The notes under the pieces were generated by a model that saw only the letters and a program-made list of their open reading frames with translations, searched no databases and was not told the DNA's origin. Below are positions 48,117-59,662 of a stretch of 64,000 nucleotides of DNA, in pieces; the first letter of the stretch is position 1, and each line of letters starts with the position of its first letter. This DNA comes from Adenanthera pavonina (taxonomy: Eukaryota > Streptophyta > Magnoliopsida > Fabales > Fabaceae): assembly GCA_026686845.1 (NCBI GenBank), contig JAIVEN010000024.1, positions 6,125,501-6,189,500 on the forward strand, read 5' to 3'. Position numbers and translations under genes: made by a program.

Positions 48117-49255
48117 CCTCTTCTCATGCTTGACAAAAATTAGGACTTAGAAAGGAGGAGAAGAAAACTCAAAGGAATCATGAAAAACAAATAAGAAACC
48201 TAACTAGAACTCTTGAGGAATCAAGAAGAAATTTACTTTGATTTTTTACTTGGTTTCTTCTTCTCTTTCTTGCCTCCTCTTTTCCTCGCCTCTTTGCCTC
48301 TTTCTTGTTGGTTTTTGTAGGTTGTGCAACTACTTCTCTTCCTTTTTCTTATGTTAGAGTTAGCCAAGGTAAAGGGAGTCTTATAGAAAAAGAAATGCCA
48401 CAATTCTTCGCCATGTGTACAAGCTAATTATACCACATACTTCTTGAGGAAGTTTTCACCAAAATTATTAAAATATTTCCCCTACATATGCTAAATTTGG
48501 ATGCCACATAAGGAAAGAGAAAAGGCAAAATACTGCATATTTTTCTTAGTCCAGATATATCATGTATTGGTTTACTTTATGTCTAAAAGTTAAAATTAAT
48601 TTTGCAGTATTATATTACTTTGAGTACATGATTAAATTAAACTTGGGTATATATTTACTTTATTATTCTATCTCTTTAAACATTTGTGTGGGGTCCACAT
48701 AATTTTCTTTTTTACTTTTCCAACTTTTATGAAGCCCACAGTACTTTACTTTTGCAGCACAACTTCTTTTACATCTTGTAATTAAATTTCTTCCTAATTA
48801 ACTATGTTAAGCCCAATGCACTATGCCATTGAGTTCAATATATCATAAGCTTCAGTATGACATAACCTTTTCATATATAAGGAATTACTCCTAAACCAAG
48901 TCAAAAATGTTAATATTTATTTTTCGAGTACTTTCCAATTTTCCCCAGGGACTAAAATACGAATAATTTTTCTTCCTAAGACAAAAATATAATTTTTAAA
49001 TTTATATCTCTGACCCATTAAATAACCTTCTTTCCCTTTTATTCTAATTAAAGGACTAAACATAATTCCTTCTAAGGTCGATATCGAAAATTAATTCCAA
49101 TTAAAGATGAAGCATGTGAAATTACCATTTTACCCCTTGTAGCATCCATAAAATATTTCACAAGTGATATCTTTCCATTTATGCTTTTGATATATTCCCT
49201 ATTGGACACATCATAGTCACACTTTGGACATAGCCCTAGAAATTGGGATGTTACA

Positions 49256-49369
49256 AGTCACACCTTTAACAAGTTGAACTTTTCTTCTTTAAACTCTTCT
49301 GAACGACTTGGGGAATGTGCAGAGAAATTTGTAGAAGAATTCCAGTATTTAATGAAGCTGCTACTAATG
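49256..49369 (+). other. Repeat copy b end and exon-like open stretch
   Basis: Repeat copy b continues to CTTCTTTAAA near 49292 and then stops matching copies a and c. From 49298 a frame reads SERLGECAEKFVEEFQYLMK. Joined across LTR F another frame reads NEAATNALSEDGSSRRICFT. It looks like part of a protein but I cannot name a family, and the frame changes in between. Confidence 0.3.
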
Positions 49370-50800
49370 CACTTTGTAACATCCCAAATTTTATGCATAA
49401 AATAGTAAGAGATTATTCTGTAAAATGCATAGTGATGTGACTATATAGAGAAAAGAAGTGATTAGGTCTTTGAATGGAATTAAGTTTTCCTAAGGTCTTT
49501 AAAAGGAAATATGTTTGGACTTTGATTGGACTAAAATGTAAGCATAGTCCTTAGATGTAATTAATTTTGGAATTTTTATGAAAATTAAAGGATAATTATG
49601 AACTTAATATGGGAAAATATTGAGATGCCAAAATGTAAGAAATTGAGGAATGTGATTCGAAGGAAAAATATGTATATGGATAATGTAAAGGCATTTTAGT
49701 TCAAAGGAAAATTTTTCTCTCTATATTCTGTCTAGTCATGCCTAAAGTATAGTATTGGAAAAGGAAATTGTTTCTCTCTCATTAGTCACTCTCTTGGCCA
49801 AAAATGTGATGGTAAAAATGGAATTTCAGTGTGTGAAATTATGATGTCATAAGTAGTGAATTAGGATGATGTCATAAATATGATGTCATGAAAGTGATGT
49901 CGTGATGAAATTTTGGACAAGAAGAAGAAGCAACTTGGAGAGAAAGTAGACTAACTTGGAAAGTAAGTTGGCCTACTTGCAAGCCAAGTTTTGGAGAACT
50001 ATAGAAGGAGCCTTCAACTCCTTTCTTTGCCACAATTTGGTCAAAGCCAAGAGAGAAGAGAGAGAGAGGAAAGGCGTGAAAGAGAGAGAGGGGGGGAAAG
50101 AAAGAAAGAAAGCTGAGAGAGGAGAGAAAGAAAGAAGAAAAAGGAAAAGAAAAAGAAAGAAGGGAAAGCTTGAAGAGGAACACGAGATTGCTAGTAAAGT
50201 TTAAAGCAAGGTTAAAGAAATGTTAAAGGTTTGAGGTAGTGACTTATACTGCTTTTATATTATTGCATATGTTTGAAATGATTTCCATGTTGAATGATAT
50301 ATGTTTCTATGAATGATTGGTTGTTTTAAATGTTTACATGGGATATCCTATTTTTATGATGAAATCATGCCAAAGTTTTGAAAAGCAACATGGAATTTAT
50401 CGATTGTTTTACAAAGTTATGAAATGTTTACTATGTTTTCAAAGTTAATGTGATAATATGATGATATGTGCAAAGTTGCTACCAATATGCCCAATCTTAC
50501 CCCCTAAATTCCAAAATGATAGGGACAAGCTTTTCTAAGGGAAAGAATGTAAACATGGAGGAATGACGGAGAAGAAACTATTTTAGAAGTGATTTATTGA
50601 AAATATTTGATGGAAAATAGTTTTGTTTTGGTTGTTTATTTCTTAAGTATGTATAAATTTGAATTGATGCCCAAACATTCAGTAGCCCATATGCACATTT
50701 TTGTGTTATCTTTCATTGGGTACTAATTGGATGTAATTTGGATTTATATGATGTGAAAAATAAATGTTTCCCCAAAACTGTGCATTTTAGAAGCAATTTG

Positions 50801-52463
50801 TGTTAGTTCAGCTGGCTTCCCGGGAGGGGAGTGAATTCGGAAGTTTAAACTTTTCTGCAAAAAAGAAATACAATAGTGTTAATAACATATTACTAAAAAA
50901 ATAAAGTATAAAAAATAAAGAACAATGAAAAGGGGACACAATGATTTATCTTGGTTCGATCTACTTCACTTGATCTATGTCCAGTCCTTAAACTACCACT
51001 TGAGATTTCTTTACTATCTCTTGCAAGATTTGAATGAGTTCTTGCAATGACCGCATTACAATACTAGCCCAAACTTTGAGTTAAAACAAACCCTCTTGCT
51101 CTTCTCACTCAAGAGTAAGAACAATTCTCTTAGTGTAATCTCACACTAAGCACTATCTACAAGTGTGTAGAAATATACAGAATAAAGATTCTCTCTCAGA
51201 TTAGTGGATATGAAAGTTTAAGTATAATGAATGAGCAAAACAGAGGGTAGGTAAGCTTTGAATAAATTATAAATTAAATCTGCATAGTTTTGGCGCATTT
51301 CTTGTTTTCTCATTGCCCAACAACTTAAATGAGGTTCTATTTATAGTTTTGGAGCAAAACTATCCGTTGGAAATAAAGATTAGCTGTTATTCTTAGAAAA
51401 ATTGCCATTCACCTATCGTATTAAATACATCTGACAGAGGTTATGCGGATAATCTCCTCAGGTTATGCGAATAACGGGTGGCTTATTTTCTTTTCTTTTC
51501 AACATTGACCTTTTGTTATGCGGATAACATAGCTAAGTTATACGGATAACGTGCTTCTCAGAATGACTAAGTTTTAGCTCAAACTCATTTTCATAAAAAA
51601 CTACTCAGTTGTTAGGATAATGTTAAGTTTTTCTCAAGCTGAGTTTTTGTAAAACTTAGGTTATCAGGATAACCTTTCAAGGTTATGCGGATAACCTATT
51701 TTGCTGAAAAAGAGCCATGATTTTTGTAACATAGGTTATGCGGATAACCTGTTTACCCAAGGAAAGTTCAAGTATTTTGAAACATAGGTTATGTGGATAA
51801 CTTGTTTACCCGAGAAAAGTCTAAGTATTTTGAAACATAGGTTATGTGGATAACCTCCCTAGGTTATATGAATAACGGGCTGCACAATACAATTGACCTT
51901 CACTGTTCACTCCCTTATGTGAATAAGATGCCTACTTTATCAAGATAACCATCTGGATAGACTTGAAAACATGATCCCCAAGATATATTATGCGGATAAC
52001 CTCAATCCCTTTTTATAAAATTAAAGAATGGACTTTGGAAAAGTTTTGAAATTGAGTCTTCATCCCCACAACCTTCAATGGTTGTGTGCATAAGGTAAAA
52101 CATTTTCAAGAAAGCAAGGTAAACACTTAAAAATATCTTTGAAATTGGGACCTTATCCTCATAAGGTAAAACATTTTCATGAAAACAAAATAAACACTTA
52201 GAATCATTTTGAAATTGAAGCTTTATCCTCATAAGATAGCTCTTTTCATGAAAACCATTTTGAAATCATGAGTTAAAAATTAATTATTCAATTGGACATC
52301 TTATTTAATGTTGGGTGAATTCAAATTCAAAGCTTATCTATCTTCTTTTACAAATATCTTCCTAAATAATCTGAAACAATTCTTTAGCCTTCAGGAAACT
52401 CCAACTTTGATATTGAATTTCCAAGCTCATTTGTTTAGAATCATCAAAACATCTAAAATAACA
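50801..52463 (-). repeat. Solo copia LTR D, inserted in F
   Basis: TGTTAGTTCAGCTGGCTTCC to CATCTAAAATAACA, 1663 bp. Ends resemble the Sirevirus LTRs (GGCTTCCC...GTGAATT near one end and AATCATCAAAAC near the other), so it is a related copia family. Flanks ATTTG (50796-50800) and ATTTA (52464-52468) are a near-perfect duplication. TATA box at 51338-51346 (minus). Confidence 0.85.
51439..52003. repeat. U3 array of GGTTAT-N4-ATAACC motifs in LTR D
   Basis: About eleven copies of GGTTATGCGGATAACC or close variants (51439, 51461, 51515, 51537, 51659, 51681, 51734, 51787, 51840, 51861, 51988). Arms GGTTAT and ATAACC form an inverted repeat around four bases. The array is upstream of the TATA box in element sense. 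Confidence 0.85.
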
Positions 52464-53035
52464 ATTTAGTATACTAATGCTTTGAATGAATCCTCTGTTC
52501 AATAGCAATAGTATCACCATATGGAATGTATATATTTTGAATCTAGATAGACAGAACTTTCAAGTAACATAAAGTTTAAATGTTTTGGCACTGTATAGAA
52601 AGAGAAATGGCACATCAAAGACAGGGTAGTAAAATCGAACAATTTACTAGAATGAATTTTGAATAGTAAACTTTTTGGAATAAATTGTACCATTTCACAT
52701 GATAAAGGTCTAGTTTCATATTTTTCCCATAAAATTCAATATGTTTAGTGACTTGAACCAATGTAAAATGATTTTTAAGGAATTAATTATGAATTTTTTA
52801 AAATTGCTGCGTAAGTGGGCAAAAGCAGCATGAAACAGGTTTACATAATTAGGTTCAAGTTGAGTTCAAGTCTTCTAAAGATGAAAATTTTGGACAAAGT
52901 TAAGCTTACATTTATGAGATAGATAGAGGAAGGTAGGATGTGATACACTTAGTGAAGATGGATCTTCTAGGAGGATATGCTTTACTTTAGCCCTAATTTA
53001 AAAACTTTGAGTGGAAAGTGGAAAATGGAAAATAT

Positions 53036-53660
53036 TGGCCTTCCAATTTGTTATCAATCTTTAGTTATGATGGTGCCTTTAGTGAGTTCGTTGGTAATCT
53101 TTTGTCTCTTTACATGTTAATGGATGCCCTAGAACTCAATAACCAAATAGTTGTTTGACATGCATCAATAAATATGTATATATATATGTTTGTGTGTGTG
53201 ACCTAGAATGTTTATTTTTTTTAAAATGTCTTTGGTCAAATGTTCTTATGAATTATTATAATTGTGCTTCTAGTGTATGTTGCTTGATGATTTTTCTTGT
53301 TAATATTTTTCTATCACACTGTATGACAATTGAAATTAGAAAAGTTTAGATAAGTCACACCTTTATATAACAAGCTAGACTCTCCTTCTTTAAAAAATTA
53401 AAACATATGCCTGTAGTTTTTGCTAGACTTTTCCTCTGTAAAGGAGTTTAGGTTGTCCTGAAGCTATTCAATGCTTAGATATTTGTAGTATTTTGGCCTT
53501 CTTCCATGATGATATGTATTGTTTTCTTTTGTGTGTAAAGAGCTAAAATATGTGAATTCATCACTAGTTTCTACTAATTTTTTGTTGTGCTTTGGAGCTT
53601 AGGAAATCTCAATACGAGTTCCTTTAATGCTTAGAATTGAACTAAAATTTACGCTTGACT
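53036..53660 (+). repeat. About 0.6 kb repeat unit, copy c
   Basis: GGCCTTCCAATTTGTTATC to CTTAGAATTGAACTAAAAT follows copies a and b (43920-44704) in order with small differences, including a (TA)n stretch near 53175. It preserves the empty target site of LTR E (AAGTCACACC at 53353). Confidence 0.75.
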
Positions 53661-55561
53661 TAGGAGAATCTATCTCTTTTCATTTAAATGAAAAATTGCT
53701 TGTTACTTGAATTATTCCATTTATCATATCTTGAATTTTGCCAAAATGATACCTGGGGAAAACAACGAATGAGACTAATATGTACAATTGTTCACATCAA
53801 GAACATTGCTCAACCCATAACTAATATGCATGACAAAATCATGACAAACTAGGTACCTATGGCCTAAGCATTTATCAAACATATAAAAGGCATGACAATT
53901 AAGCAAATTAATCATGAACAATTTGATACAATTAATTACCTAACCAATTCTTTAAAGCATAAACATGACAATTAATGTAGTTTCTTAACTAGACAACCTT
54001 CCAATCATCAAAAGCAAGGTGATTAAACTCATAATTCATCAAATTAAACAGCCAAACAATTGATAATCATAAGGTACAATAGCTAGAAAAAAATGACTAA
54101 ACAATGAATTTCATTGAAAAACAATTCAAATCTCAATAAAAACTCATCCTCCTCCAAAGGTTAAAGCATTTCATATCATAATCCTTCAAATCAACAACCT
54201 AAATATATCAATTTCACCAATGAAAAATTAAAGTATGCACTTTTTACTTACTGAAATATCCCTAATCCTTGACAAGAGTAACAGCTACTGACTTCCTCCA
54301 ATCAATTGTTAACTTTCTAATCAAGCTACGAGCCACATACATTCACATATCCTTGTGTTTTAATCTAATTTTTCCCATTCTTTTCCCTACGCTAATTGTG
54401 TGTCCAATCTAGTCTTAGTTGCAGTTTCAATTTTTTTTTTTTGCTTGTCATTTTGTTGGCCTAGTTTTGTTGTATTTGAATTTTACTAACCCCCCCCCAA
54501 GTCGTTGTTATCCCATGGCATCTTGCATTTAGATCCTAGGCATTATACTATATCGTCCTAGTTTAGTTTAATTGCATACTTTTTCATAACATAACATTGC
54601 ATCTCAGGCTAGCATATTAGTTACTAAATAGTTTGCATTGCCTTAGTCAATTTCTGACTTGGAACACCTTTAATATACTCTACATTCATAACTCACATCC
54701 ATTTACATTCATAAATAAACCACACTCATCCATTCATCCTAAATCCATGTCAATTTTGGCAAAATCACTAAGGTAAGAAACTTGCATTTTCTTTTTTTTT
54801 GTTTTCATGTATTGTCATTCATATATTTGTTTATTAGTTTTGCATTGGTTAGTGATTACATAGCTTATATTTCTAGTTTTGTTTCAGCCTACAGAATTTC
54901 TTAGTAGCTTGCATTTATACGTAGGCATTTCATTGAACATCTAACTTGCGTTTAAACTTGCATTTAGTTAAACTAGTTTTAATCTTAGTTAGGCTAAATG
55001 AACTCAATTGGTTAACCTTCCATACATCATACATATCATCCATCATCTATTCATTACTTGATCATTCATTCATCCACTAAACTTCCATTCATCCCACACA
55101 TGCTCATTTTTAGCCTTTAGCTAGATTAAGTTAAGTTAATTAGTTCTCATAATCATTTTGCATTTAGCTTTCTTTGCATCTTAGTTTAGGATTAGTTGCA
55201 TCTAGTTCATTCCATTTATTCAAGTCCTTAAATCATTATTCCCTCTGATGTGAACAACCTAGGTGGTACCATTATACTACTTTCTCATTTCATTTATACA
55301 CCTAGTTTAATTGGGGCAGTGTGACAAACTTACTAATCTTGGCATAGTAGGGGAATTTATTTATGTATTTAGTTAGAAATTTTCCTTGGTTTTTCATCAA
55401 AAGATAAAAATCGTTTTATCTATGCAGGGTTATGTTAGGCATTCACTACAATAACAATGATCAAAAGTGCTTTTTACATAAGAACATGACAATTATTAAA
55501 TTTGTCCTCTCAATAATTACTGGACCATGTGTCCCCGTTTGGATCTATATGTGATTATGTG
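53661..55561. other. Unassigned stretch upstream of protease pseudogene
   Basis: No coding motif found, including none for the catalytic cysteine exon of the protease. CTCTGATGTGAACAACCTAG near 55235 faintly recalls the end region of some gypsy LTRs, and repeated CATTCATCCA words lie near 54700-55100; neither is assignable. Confidence 0.4.
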
Positions 55562-56257
55562 ATGAAGATGAATCGGTGTGATTGTAACTCATTAGTGGAT
55601 GCGTTTGAGTATACAACCAATATTGATTTGACTACAAAAGACCGATATAAATATATAGGTTAAAAAAGGGTGTTTCCATACAATGCACAATGAGGTTTAA
55701 GTCTAGTTCCAAGGGTATGTAATTTGTAAACTTAGTTGTTTCAAATTTAATTAAATTGAACAATTTTGTTTCTTTATTATTTTAATCAAATTTTTATAAT
55801 GATGTAAGATTATCCTATTATTGTGAAAACTAAGGGCCTAACTTTTGTTCCCCCCAATAATGAGGTGGAACTTATGAAAGTTGTCGCGCAGCAACTGATG
55901 CACACAGTGATTAAAGCTGGTGAACTTTTTGTGAATACATTGGGGTAAACTTCTTTTCTTTTTATTCAGAATTATGTTATAGTGGGAATCGAATTTGTGT
56001 GTTTTGATTTTGGAATCTTAATATTATTTTAAGGTGGTCTATGTGATGCAAAGAAACCATCACATATCAATTGCTTAAGCCATTTCGTAACCATTATAGC
56101 TCATGGAGTAACAAGGAGAGGAGGAAAATTCTAGCTCGTGAAAAATAGTTGGGGAGTTGGTTATAAAGAGGAAGGATACGTACGGATAGGAAGAGATACT
56201 GGAACCTATGGTGAGGAGTTTGGAATAATGCTAGTAGCTTGCTATCCAATCATCTAA
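55562..56257 (+). pseudogene. Papain-family (C1A) cysteine protease pseudogene, C-terminal part
   Basis: Three exon-like pieces in order. At 55562-55650: CDCNSLVDAFEYTTNIDLTT then KDRYKYI, matching the family's GCNGGLMDxAFEY...YPY region. At 55813-55946: LTFVPPNNEVELMKVVAQQ, matching VPPNDExALMKAVANQP. At 56033-56257: GGLCDAKKPSHINCLSHFVT, then LVKNSWGVGYKEEGYVRIGR and a SxP-like VACYP end. The catalytic His (SHFVTII) and Asn (KNSWG) remain, but the exon with the catalytic Cys is absent upstream. A TAG at 56132-56134 replaces the Trp of the family's YWLVKNSWG. The spacers look like introns, so this is a decayed genomic copy, not a processed one. Papain-type proteases act in vacuoles or the apoplast. 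Confidence 0.87.
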
Positions 56258-57699
56258 TCTATGCCAGATGAGGGTTCAGCTACATGACTTTCAAAGTATT
56301 CATACTTTTTTCTCCATGATTTATCCATTGAGAGGGTGAAACCAATGAATCATACACTTTTTCTCTATGGTTTCATACTACATGCTACTCTATTTTTTTC
56401 GTTTATAAAAAAATTCTTCATTTCATATCTACTAAGTTATGGATGGTTAAAACACCATATAATTACTTTTCATAGGTGAAGTCTTATAAGTATGTGTTTT
56501 TTCCAACTACTCATAAATAGTCTTTATTTTTCCGAAGAATGAATAAATAATCTTTGTTTTTTCATGAGTACTCTTTATTAAGAATTAGTACTTTGACCAA
56601 CTTGAATATGGAAATTCTTTTAATCTATGCTTTTAGATATTTAGTGAATGAAAAATGAAAAGTGTTGTTCTTTGCACCATACTTCCACCAAGAGCTCTAC
56701 ACCTGATATGTAGATGTAGGTGTTTCCATTGACTCATGAATACTCTTTCAAAATATGTTCTCTCCTTCCCCCCAACCCTTCTTTTGTTTATTGGAATTTA
56801 TCACATACATGGATTCTGAACATCACAGTAATTACTTTTTTTTTCCTTATTTTATTAACTTTCTACATAATATTGTGTGTAATTCTATTATAAATATAGT
56901 TAGTTGTTTTATTTCCCAAATAATGCAATGCATAGGGAATAATTTTGATTTCAATCTAAAAATAAGGGAATAATTCTAATGACCATACTTATGTTAATAT
57001 CTATTAAACATAATATTATTCTTATTTATTTGTGAAGTCTTTTATGTTTCAATCTTAAAAGTATTACAAATCATTTTATATTTATTAGCACTAGATTGAA
57101 GGATAACATGAGAATATGTTAATATACATAAAAAAAAATTACAACAAGAATATTGTTTAGACTAAATATTTAACAGAGATTGTTGAAATATCTTAAATAC
57201 TAGAGCCAATATTGGGTGAGCATCCATACCATTAAGATAGCTTTTCACCTCAGGAATACTAAAGCCTCCTACTACTAGAGCAATCAAAGCAAAAGAGCTA
57301 TAGTGGCACTGTTAAAATTATATTGCAACTAGCAGCTTTTGCTACATTGACTTCCAACATCAACTAAACCTAATATTACTTTTTTTCCTATGTTTTAGAT
57401 TTAGGGGTAATAAAGGCATTATAAACATAATAATTTTAAATTTCATATTACAATGTCGATAAATTTATTTTGAAAAATAATAATCTATTAAAGTTGACAA
57501 AATGAAGGAAACTAGATTTGTAAAGAAGTATGGATGAGTAAGCCTTACATGGTATGAAAAAGATGGTCACATAATTCCCAAATCTAAGCAATCAATTGTG
57601 TGGTTTTGGTCCTAGTTGAAGTGCTCTGAAATTGGTATAATGAAGATGATAAGAAACAAATAAAGAAAGAGAATAACTGCAACAGAGATCCACTATATC
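56258..57699. other. Unassigned stretch downstream of protease pseudogene
   Basis: AT-rich; no family motif on either strand. The part after 57200 might be the far end of the LINE-like fragment, but no frame supports this. Confidence 0.4.
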
Positions 57700-58370
57700 T
57701 TCCAAAGTGGCATTTACATGAGAAGATTGAGTAAGCTCATTAGCCTTGAAATATCATGATCTAAAGGTGACAATCGCCAGACAATCCATCTTGTGAGTAT
57801 GTATATCTTTGATCCATAACAAAGCAATGAAGAGTGAGTTTAGTTGTACTCATACCCCTTGTTAACTAATACCACCAACAATGATCCCTCACAACTTGAT
57901 TATCTAGTTTAAGAACAACTGAAATAAATCTCCCCCTCTAGTGCTTGAATTTATAGAACCAAATAGACCAGCGATCTAAGCTCTTACATTTAAGAACAGA
58001 GATCCTATCATTCTTCCTCCGTAATTCCTAAGAAACAAAGTTTTCCAAACTTGTTGCTACCAAATACCATGAATTAAAGAAGGAATTAACATCTTGAATA
58101 ACTCGTAAAGGATCAACTGATACAAACTAGTGCAAAAATTGATTCCAACCTCTTGATCAATAAAAGATCATCCGCAGAAGAAGCATTAGCAATTCTATCA
58201 GTTAGCCAATTAGTAATACTGACACCCAAAAACACAATATTAACTAGAATTCACATGATACTTCAGATATCTGTTATAGGAAGACCTCCTTTTAACAATT
58301 TCCAAGCAAACAAAATAAACTTAGGAGGAAGGTGCAATTTCCAAAGAAAATTCCAAGAACTATCAACTTC
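57700..58370 (-). pseudogene. zf-RVT (LINE-like reverse transcriptase tail) fragment
   Basis: The minus strand from about 58370 reads SSWNFLWKLHLPPKFILFAW then KLLKGGLPITDI, the signature of the reverse-transcriptase zinc-binding domain (WK...PPK...FxWxLL...LPT) that ends plant LINE proteins. Further on KNDRISV recalls the usual RN-x-x-xF segment. Stops and frame changes are frequent. No RT core or poly(A) tail was found, so it is a short dead fragment; a host-embedded copy of the same domain is the alternative. Confidence 0.55.
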
Positions 58371-58739
58371 AATAACTAACATCTAACAATAGAGTCCATC
58401 AATAATAAAAAAAAAATCTAGCAATAGAGAAAAGTTAGCTGCTAGAGATTGTAGAAAAGGTTGCTAAGAAAGAAGAAATAAGAAGGGAGAAGAAGATAGG
58501 TGTGGTTATAAACTCTAGTTTATCTATGACACAAATGTGATGACTTGGTGGGAGTGTAGAGTAAACACATGACTATTGCTATAGAACACATGGATATTGC
58601 AACCAGACCATCGGTAAGAAATGAATTTAGATTTTTTATTTAAAATAAAATAATTAAATTTAATAATTGATATAAAATTTTGAATATAGAGAAAATTATG
58701 CTATTCATAAGTTATAAACAATGTGATTTTTTTTAGCTC

Positions 58740-59540
58740 TATTATAGCATTATGAAATAATTTTGGGACTTAAGGTGAAATTGTTGAAGGGATAATATGC
58801 TATAATTTATAAATCCATATATCTTTTTTCTCGCTTTTTGAACTACAAAATTAGTTACCAAAGTTTGATGATCAAGTAATTCTAAAATTTCACTGTTTAT
58901 AAAAAAAAATTCACTCTCAATAGATAAGATACTTAATTCATTTAATCTATCTTGTAATATAGTTGATCTCAAATAGGATTAAATCATTTTAATTTTGAAA
59001 AACTTTGAGAAACTTATTTTAGGATTAGCAACCATTATAGGTATTGTCACTAATATTCTATAAACAATGCATATATTTTGGAAAAGAATATGATATTTTG
59101 ATATAATTTAATATTCAATTGGAGTTTTTTTTTGTGGTTAACATTTCTCTCAATACTGTCAATTTTAAAAATAAATCAAAATCATGAATATGAGAATGTT
59201 CATTAAAAAAAATAAAAAATTTTCATGATTAATATAAAATTTTGATTTTTTTAATTCATTATCATTCAAAATTTTAAACTTTTGGGATTCAAATGAAAAA
59301 CTAAAAATGTTTTCATACTCTAAAAATTTTCAAATCAGTTTTCAATGAAAGAAATAGATAGATATTTTATGTATAAAAAAATACTCAATATAATATTCAG
59401 TTTAATGTGTGATTTCATCACTAACGTTTTCATCCAAATGTATTTTTCTATTAATTATACACTTTTCACAAAAATTAGGCTCTATATTCATTTCAATAGC
59501 CTTTTTTTCTTGTGAAATTCAAAAGCAGAAGCAAAATTAT
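58740..59540 (-). pseudogene. hAT transposase C-terminus (ZMYM1/TTF-type family) remnant
   Basis: Read on the minus strand with frameshifts: ENVSDEITH, then FLEYENIFSFSFESQKFKIL, LREM, then YxSFPKYxHCLYRILVTIPI and VANPKISFSKFFKIK, and finally SYLRSTILQDRLNELSILSI and FVVQKARKK. This follows the hATC dimerisation region of plant 'zinc finger MYM-type/TTF-type' transposase-like proteins (ICIALRILLTIPV, SFSKLKLIK, LRSTMSQERLNGLAILSIE in relatives). The last 76 codons (58972-58745) form an open piece, but the rest is broken. The N-terminal two thirds are absent. Confidence 0.8.
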
Positions 59541-59662
59541 TCCCAATAATTTTACATAGCTAATATAGTTACTCATAATACATATATTAAATAATTTTAT
59601 ACAACTAAAATATGATAGGGCTATAAGGGAACATGATATAGGGCCTACGACAAATTGTCTTA

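Larger units (their letters stand above)
44705..49255 (-). repeat. LTR E with nested insertions
   Basis: Starts CGTAACACCTTAAATTTTAGG (decayed TGTAACACC) and ends TTGGGATGTTACA. Flanks AGCCA (44700-44704) and AGTCA (49256-49260) are the target duplication; the empty site AAGTCACACC exists at 44091 and 53353. LTR sequence proper is 44705-45393 and 48117-49255, with a Sirevirus LTR scrap and LTR B3 between them. Its right half resembles A4 (59663-62027). Confidence 0.75.
49375..52945 (+). repeat. Solo LTR F with perfect target duplication, containing LTR D
   Basis: TGTAACATCCCAAATTTTATGC to GGTAGGATGTGATA, flanked by CACTT at 49370-49374 and 52946-52950. Removing D leaves about 1.9 kb. It holds a TTGCTACCAATATGCCCAATC block equivalent to the hairpin block of the other long LTRs. 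A purine-rich stretch near 50040-50190 gives a low-complexity Lys/Arg/Glu frame that I do not regard as a gene. Confidence 0.82.

Noticed and set aside
49956..50204. Lys/Arg/Glu-rich frame in LTR F
   Set aside because: Product of a purine-rich low-complexity tract inside an LTR; no domain, and an antisense frame is just as open.
58153..58386. 77-codon plus-strand frame
   Set aside because: It is antisense to the zf-RVT fragment, which explains the sequence better.
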